From: Raphanus sativus
Lineage: Eukaryota > Streptophyta > Magnoliopsida > Brassicales > Brassicaceae
Reading direction: 5' to 3'
Assembly: GCF_000801105.2 (NCBI RefSeq)
Contig: NC_079515.1
Span: 37,037,407 to 37,101,406, forward strand
Length of the DNA stretch: 64,000 nt
Within the stretch, counting starts at the first letter, position 1. Every line of letters begins with the position of its first letter. Below the pieces are notes generated by a model, which did no database searches, was not told the origin of the DNA, and saw nothing but the letters and a program-made list of their open reading frames with translations. Position numbers and translations under genes: made by a program. Shown here piece after piece: positions 58,206 to 64,000 of this stretch.

Positions 58206-60342
58206 CAATATGATGATTGTATGTCTCTCATTTTAAAAAAAATTATTTAGATTGCTATGTCTGGGTCCTGGTTTATTGACTTACTTGTATTTTGGTCCAT
58301 GCTTTCCATGAACATAATAATGTGCAATGCTATTCCAATCTAAATTGGAACTAAACAAAAATATTTAGGATGATTGAAAATGAAATTTTGATTCGAATAT
58401 TATTATTTAACTATAAGTCTATTTCTCAAAAAAAACTATAAGTCTATAATAAAACACTAGGTTAAGATCCGCAGAATGAATATTATATGTAAATTATTTT
58501 CATGTATTATATGTTTTTTACATATTATAAAATAGTATATATATATATATATTGAATAATTAAAATTTAGTAACTGCTACTTATATAATTAAATTGGTGC
58601 AAACACAAGAATAAATTTCATTAATTCAAACAAACACTTTTATTTTATTTTTGATCATTTTTATTTTTATAACAAAAATCTAAAATCACTGATAACAAAA
58701 AGAAAATTGTGGGATGTTTAATTTTTGTAATTTATAATTTTAAAAATCTTCAATGCAAACTTTAAAATTTAAATATTAAGTTGTCAATATTTTTTCAAAA
58801 AGATTCTCCAAAAATATCAAAGCAGATTTCGAAATTAAAATAATCATGTATTTTTATATGGTATATAATTTATTTAAACAATAGTAATAAATATATTTAT
58901 TAAATATGAATTACTACTTATATAATTTGTAATCATGTGTATCCTATTATAGCATAAATTTCAAACCATGGATCAAAAAAAATTTCAGTGAAAGATTTTT
59001 AACAACTTTAGTTATTTATAGTCGCTTTTTTAAATTCAAAATATAACATACATAAAGAAAAATCTAAATTTTTATTATACAGTTTATGTGGATGTTTAAT
59101 TTATTTTAATAAGTTATAATTTTAAAAAATAATATACTAATTTTTGTCAAATATTTTTATTCAAAATCATTGATTGTCATATATACTTAAATCACATTAG
59201 TCAATTCCGTGATTTTATATAAGGAAACAATGAAGGACATTAATAAATAATTTATAGTTATTTTAATAAAAATTATTAAATATTTAGATGGACCAACATA
59301 TTTTCTAAGAATTTTAAAAATGATTTTATTAATGACACGTGGGTATAAATTTTTTTGTAATGCTTCCCTTTTAATAGATAAGGATAGATAGATTTAAACC
59401 GTTGTGAATAAAAATATAAAAATATTAAATTTTGGATACATTTAAATCTCAATTTGTAACAGACCCCCAAAAGTAAATTCAATTCTTTAAAGATATATAT
59501 ATATATATATATATTATATATAATTTACATAATAACAATGACAAAGGATCTTGCATAATGCCTATTTTTAGTTTTTATTAAGATTTTTTAAAATTTGTTA
59601 GCAAGAAAAAAATATCATAGCTTCGCAAGAGACCAATTTAAATCGCACACATTTGTTTACTTTTCTTTTTATCGGGAATAAACTATAAATAATATTCGTA
59701 TCTCATTTTAATTATTTTCTGGACATATTAGCTTTTCATCCACTTTTAAAAGAAAAGATATTAGCTTTTCATCCATAAATTGATAAAATTCTACTCAAAA
59801 TCCCATTGATATTCTTGTTCTACTAATGCGTTGACCCTTTTTAACAGAGAAAAACCAAAGGTATTTTATTTTTAAGTTTTTTCACAAAAATAGCTTTTAA
59901 AGAAAAAAATGAAAAAAATGTTTCATCTAATAGACAAAAGATTATAAATGCAAAAATATGTTTATAGTTTCGAATTATATGCTTTAAAATTCATTTTTTT
60001 ATAAATTTTCTTTTTTCTAAACTTTTCTAGTTTTCATATTTTTTAAAAAAACTAGAAAATACTTATTGAAACTAATTTAAAATATATATTTTCTATTTTC
60101 AAATTTTTTATTTTATAAAATTTTAAACTACAATCCCAAGACTCCTCCCCTTTAATCTAAACTCTAAGATCTTGATTAATTAATTTTAGGGATATAAGTG
60201 TATATATACCTCTTTAATGAAATTTTTTGGTTATTTTGATCTTTATAGGTTATATTTGTGGCAAAAAAACTTTTAAGAGATATATTAGAGTATTTCTCAA
60301 AAATCAAAGAATGAAATTAAATAAATAAACAGATGACAAAAA
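58206..60342. other. AT-rich intergenic DNA downstream of the dirigent gene
   Basis: Low-complexity, AT-rich, with (TA)n tracts at about 58535-58551 and 59492-59515. No gene or clear transposon terminus found. Confidence 0.6.
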
Positions 60343-60546
60343 ATGAAGTAAATAAACAGAAAAGACTTAAATACCAAAAGGTGCTTAAAGATTAAAAAAA
60401 ATATAAAGCAAATGCAAGTAAGAAACCTGGTTAGAGAACAATGCAAAAAAATGAAGTAAATAAACAGAAAAGACTTAAATACCAAAAGGTGCTTAGAGAT
60501 TAAAAGGAAATAAAGCAAATGCAAGTAAGAAACCTGGTTAGAGAGT
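60343..60546. repeat. Tandem duplication, 108-bp period, two units
   Basis: ATGAAGTAAATAAACAGAAA begins at 60343 and 60451. Both units continue through TACCAAAAGGTGCTTA and AAGAAACCTGGTTAGAGA. Confidence 0.9.
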
Positions 60547-60799
60547 GCTTTGACTCAAAAAGCTCTTGATGGGTAATCGTTCTAGTATTCATTTGTCTTG
60601 TCTGCGAAATTAGAAGAACATGTGCCATAGAAATATATAACGACTTTTGAGTAGACGAGTATGTTGTCCAAAAAAAAGAGTAGAATAGTATAACTGTGAC
60701 AAAAATAAAAGAGTAGAAGAGTATAGAAAAATATAAATATTACCCACTCAGAACAAATTCTTTTCTTTGTAGGGACTAGGGACCCTATCTACCTCTGAT

Positions 60800-61250
60800 A
60801 TTGATGGTACCATATTTGGGCTTTAAAAGGCCCATTATAATGTTAGATTGCATGGCACAACAAGAACCGTGCCTAGTCCCATGCTTCTCTAGTCTCCGCC
60901 TACCAAATGAAATCAAGTTTACTACTTATCAAAAGTAAACTGTTTTTCTTTTTAATGTTTATGTCACAAGATGATATTTTGATTCTTAATTTTTTTTTCT
61001 TATAGCTGCAACGTCAACGGATATAGTTTGTTATTTTTTTAGTTTTACTTTTTATCAAATAGTTTGTTATTTTATTAGGGGTTGACTTTGTTATACTACC
61101 TCTAAAAATTAGAAAACGAACACAAAAGTTTAAACTATTATCATCGTGGATAGAAGGATAGAAAACACTACATATAAATCTTAGATGCGATGTCCATGTA
61201 TACGACATTTGGATTTATAATTATCATGATTACCAGCATACTAACTAAAA
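60800..61250. repeat. Diverged third copy of the F6'H1 upstream region
   Basis: Collinear with 4918-5385 in copy A: CATGCTTCTCTAGTCTCC, ACCAAATGAAATCAAGTTTA, TTAGGGGTTGACTTTGTTAT and TTATAATTATCATGATTA appear in the same order at roughly 85-90% identity with small indels. It lacks both copy B insertions and ends at the Helitron terminus at 61251. No F6'H1 coding sequence follows. Confidence 0.85.
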
Positions 61251-61290
61251 CTAGGTGGCTTCACCCCGCGCAAGCGCGGGGAATGTATGT
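61251..61290 (-). mobile_element. Helitron 3' terminus (5' end not located)
   Basis: On the minus strand an 8-bp hairpin (CCCCGCGC-AA-GCGCGGGG in plus orientation, 61264-61281) is followed by CCACCTAG ending at 61251, next to a base that reads T. The element would extend rightward, but I could not find a matching 5' end, so its length is unknown. Confidence 0.7.
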
Positions 61291-61819
61291 GTTCACTTCA
61301 ATGTCATCAATAATAGTACATGATAGATTCTATGCATTATTATTTTACTGTCCCAGTTTATATCATAATCGCCTTTGGTGTCATTTCCATTCATCTCTCA
61401 AAACATGAAACTTATTACTTATCTAGTGTCAACGTTTTTGGCTTTCGGCTATCTTACTTGTGTTTGACATTACGTTATTTACCAGTGTCATGAGATTTCA
61501 CAATTGATTCCCCTCTCAAATATCTTGAACACTTGATCTTTTTTATTTCTATTGTTGTTCAACACTATTCTCCATTTGTTTCTTATTTCAACTTCGGCCT
61601 CCATTCCGTTTCAAATGTACCTGCATATGTAAAATTTGCATTTTGTATGTTTTTTAGTATTTGCGATTCCTTTTCTTTTATATGGCACATATATATTTCT
61701 GTCAAATTTGCATAATTTTGTGTTCTTGTAGTCTTATCTTTTGATCTTTTCCTCAGAATAACTCACAAAATAGAGAGTTAAACGGGGTGTTCCAAAAAAG
61801 AAAAAAAAACTTTCTTGCA

Positions 61820-62340
61820 GAGAGGGTGCAGCTATGACTACTGAGGTAACTCGGTTGTCTGTCCTTTCTTTTTCCTATGTTCTTGAACCAAAGCCGTATA
61901 GGCTTTTCTTTTTCACTAAATATAGTATAGTTTCTCATAAATTTGGACTGGTGGTGGTAGACTGCCTAAGAATGGGAAAAATAATGGTTCCTAAAGTACC
62001 AATTATATGTTTTAAGAAGGCTTTCAAGAGTGACTGATCCAAAATTTATGACACTTTGAAGCTTGAGAAAGATAATATACGTAAAGAAAAAATATTCTCC
62101 GAACTTCTGTTTTTGGGTTCTACAGGAAAGAGCTGGTGTCACCACTCAGAAAGGATTTGTTGACAGAGCGTGAAGAGAATCATAGAAAGGTTAGTGATGT
62201 ATCAATGGAGCTTAAGGTTGAGTGAGAAGAGATTGAATTATCTCCCACTGGAAGTTTTGAGCATAACAACTTTGAGGTTTATAGAGTCAATGGCGTCGAG
62301 TCTGTGCAGGCTGTACTAAAGCTGGAGCAAAGAACAACAC
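61820..62340 (+). pseudogene. Unidentified exon fragments, probably captured DNA
   Basis: Exon-like pieces sit between splice-like borders. The clearest begins near 62126 and reads KELVSPLRKDLLTEREENHR, then KVSDVSMELKVE, a TGA stop at about 62223, then EEIELSPTGSFEHNNFEVYR and NGVESVQAVLKLEQRTT. The in-frame stop marks it as non-functional. The charged, helical composition suggests a coiled-coil protein. I do not recognise the family. It lies right of the Helitron end and may be its cargo. Confidence 0.4.
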
Positions 62341-62778
62341 TCCCCCTAAAGATAATGGAAATAAAACTACTCTTTTTTTTTATCAACAGAAATAAAACTA
62401 CTCAAGGCAAGGAAAACGACTCTAAAACTATTGCTTCAGGAAGCAAGTTTGGTGGTCAATTTTCTTATGGTGTCAAGCAAGCTTCGGACGTACTCCAATT
62501 TATAATACTTTAGAAATTTTTTTATAGCATTATTTTATCCCTTGAGGTATAAAATATTTTTTTCATGAAAATCTATACTAAAAACACTACTCGTAAATGG
62601 TGAATCAAAGTAAACCCGTCAAAGATTCATTAATATTAAAAACAGAGATAAAATATCTGTGAATATGAAAACAATAAAGGAAAAAGATCCAAAGTTCATA
62701 CTGAGAAACATAGCTATTAGAAGCTATTAAAAAAATAGATAAGACTGATGACGGGATGATAGGAATGGATTTTCCCAA

Positions 62779-64000
62779 CTACTCACGGCCACGCTTGCGT
62801 TTCTTCAGAGCGGTTGTATTTTCTGCAGGAATTGCTGAAGCAAATTGCTCACCAATCTTGTATCCCAAAATAGAGGGGCCAGGAGACGAAGCTGCTAACC
62901 CTACTTCACCTTAACTGTTTGGAAGAATGCTCTCAGAGTGTTCCTGAGTTACATGTACGTGATGTATTAGAAAGGGCCCAAGCAGTAACATATTGACATG
63001 TAAAATTAGGCAATCTATCTTCAGTGATGGTGGAGACAGTGAAGGTACGGTGGTTGGGAGTGAAGTTGAAAGGTATGACACGGATCTGAAACACAAAATC
63101 CTTCCCTTCTAGCTCTTGCAGACTTCTTGGGAGATATTCATCTTCGTCGTTTGAAACCTGCAGCAAGTCAACAATATCTGTAAGCTATACTAACCTACAA
63201 ATGCCAACACTAATCTAAATTTATATACGAAGGAAAGAAAGCACCACATCGAGGGCAAGAACAACAGCTTCCTGTTTGGTAAGTCTTGACATCTCCTTAT
63301 CGAAATTTTCAGTGGCGCTATCTTTGCCATCATCAATAGGGAGCTCAACACGTAAACCTGAGATTAAGTATTAGAATTATCAGTGAATATATTACCTGAA
63401 GCCGTTTAGATAATTGCAAAAGAGTAGACAAACTAACCTGACTACACCGGTTACGTCAGTAGTTACACATCGGCTGGCTGAATATCCGAAACTGGCTGGC
63501 CCTGTTAGCACTGTCCTGTAAGAAAGCAAAAGAATATCATTGGTTATGAAAAAATATCATAGACAGAACTAATAATCAGGAACAAACGTTCTCATATCTG
63601 AACAATGAATAACCTATGTGTATTTTGAATATACTAAAAAAAAAATTCATAGACAAAACTAAAAAAAACATGCACAAACGTTTACATATCTGAACAAAGA
63701 ATAACCTATGTGTAGACTGAATAAAATAAAAACAATAATCTCATAGACAAAACCAAAAAAAAAAACATGAATAATCTGTGTTTACTTTCAGTAAATTAAA
63801 AACCAATGAAATAAGTTCTAAACAAAACTCACCAGTTCATCGAGAAGGAGAATCGTAATTCCCATGAACTTTCATTCTTGTTGATAGTTCTAAACAAAAC
63901 TCACCAGTTCATCGAGAAGGAGAATCGTAATTCCCATGAACTTTCCATTCTTGTTGATGTTCCGGGAATCCCAGTGGCGGATGAGCCGACCAACAATCGA
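62779..64000 (-). pseudogene. RPA70-like (replication protein A 1) gene, degraded, N-terminus beyond window
   Basis: From the right edge leftwards, exons encode an OB-fold start (GRLIRHWDSRNINKNGKFMG, 63905-64000), a short GPASFGYSASRCVTTDVTG piece (about 63430-63515), VELPIDDGKDSATENFDKEM then LTKQEAVVLALDV (about 63245-63360), then YLPRSLQELEGKDFVFQIRV and PFNFTPNHRTFTVSTITEDR (about 62990-63158). The last part is GYKIGEQFASAIPAENTT with a KKRKRGRE nuclear-localisation-like tail ending at 62779. Between NFTCQYVTAWALS and the tail there is a frameshift and an in-frame TAA (PNS-stop-GEVGLAAS). RPA1-related genes are numerous in Brassicaceae and also occur in plant Helitrons. Confidence 0.7.
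63814..63955. repeat. 71-bp tandem duplication covering an exon end
   Basis: AGTTCTAAACAAAACTCACC and the following exon 3' end of the RPA70-like gene occur twice with a 71-bp period (63814 and 63885), duplicating the splice donor. Confidence 0.9.

Noticed and set aside
1..64000. A dedicated new multi-gene system linking coumarin synthesis, polyamine transport and ribosome recycling
   Set aside because: The gene order is ancestral Brassicaceae synteny and the neighbours have unrelated housekeeping or specialised roles; nothing in the sequence shows co-regulation beyond the shared 3'UTR fragments.

Overview
The window is plant nuclear DNA, almost certainly Brassicaceae. Genes have many short GT-AG introns, intergenic DNA is AT-rich, and the proteins are close to Arabidopsis thaliana products. 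From memory of A. thaliana locus numbering, the genes match one chromosome 3 block: MAP3K-epsilon (At3g13530), a GH17 beta-1,3-glucanase relic (At3g13560), IQM2 (At3g13600), F6'H1 (At3g13610), polyamine transporter PUT4 (At3g13620), ABCE/RLI1 (At3g13640) and a dirigent protein (At3g13650). Several genes of that block (MYB5, FUS9/COP10, SCL30a, RPL7D) are not seen here. That would fit gene loss after polyploidy, as in Brassica and its relatives. The genus is an inference.

The dominant feature is a large direct duplication. Bases 1-15358 (copy A) and 37877-54627 (copy B) carry the same genes in the same order: IQM2, F6'H1, a satellite array, PUT4 and RLI1. Proteins are about 98-99% identical and introns align throughout. 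Copy A stops inside an RLI1 intron at a gap of exactly 100 N (15359-15458). The sequence after the gap starts inside MAP3K-epsilon, near its 3' end. Copy B is complete and runs on into the dirigent gene. The layout suits either a recent tandem duplication or, at least as well, an alternative haplotype scaffolded next to its allele.

The copies differ by clean transposon insertions. Copy B has a 751-bp hAT-like element with an 8-bp target duplication, and a 931-bp Helitron about 205 bp upstream of the F6'H1 start codon. Copy A keeps both empty sites. Copy B also has a shorter TATA tract at F6'H1 and a shorter PUT4 intron. Copy A has a 1-nt frameshift in RLI1.

The stretch 22-37 kb between the copies is repeat-rich and holds broken genes: an internally deleted GH17 gene, a frameshifted GRAS C-terminus, an unidentified C-terminal exon, a small Helitron, a repeat cluster with a perfect 33-bp foldback, and an inverted-repeat element. 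One intact small secreted SPH-type (S1-like) gene lies at 29953-30369. Right of the dirigent gene, 58.2-64 kb holds AT-rich DNA, a diverged third copy of the F6'H1 upstream region, a Helitron 3' end, unidentified exon fragments, and a degraded RPA70-like gene running off the right edge.

The genes are not an operon or a dedicated system. F6'H1 makes scopoletin-type coumarins, PUT4 is a polyamine/amino-acid permease, RLI1 recycles ribosomes, MAP3K-epsilon is a signalling kinase, IQM2 is a calmodulin-binding protein and the dirigent protein guides phenoxy-radical coupling. I found no CRISPR array, tRNA, rRNA or convincing new multi-gene system. The best leads are the polymorphic Helitron and TATA change at F6'H1, and copies of the F6'H1 3' end inside and next to PUT4.
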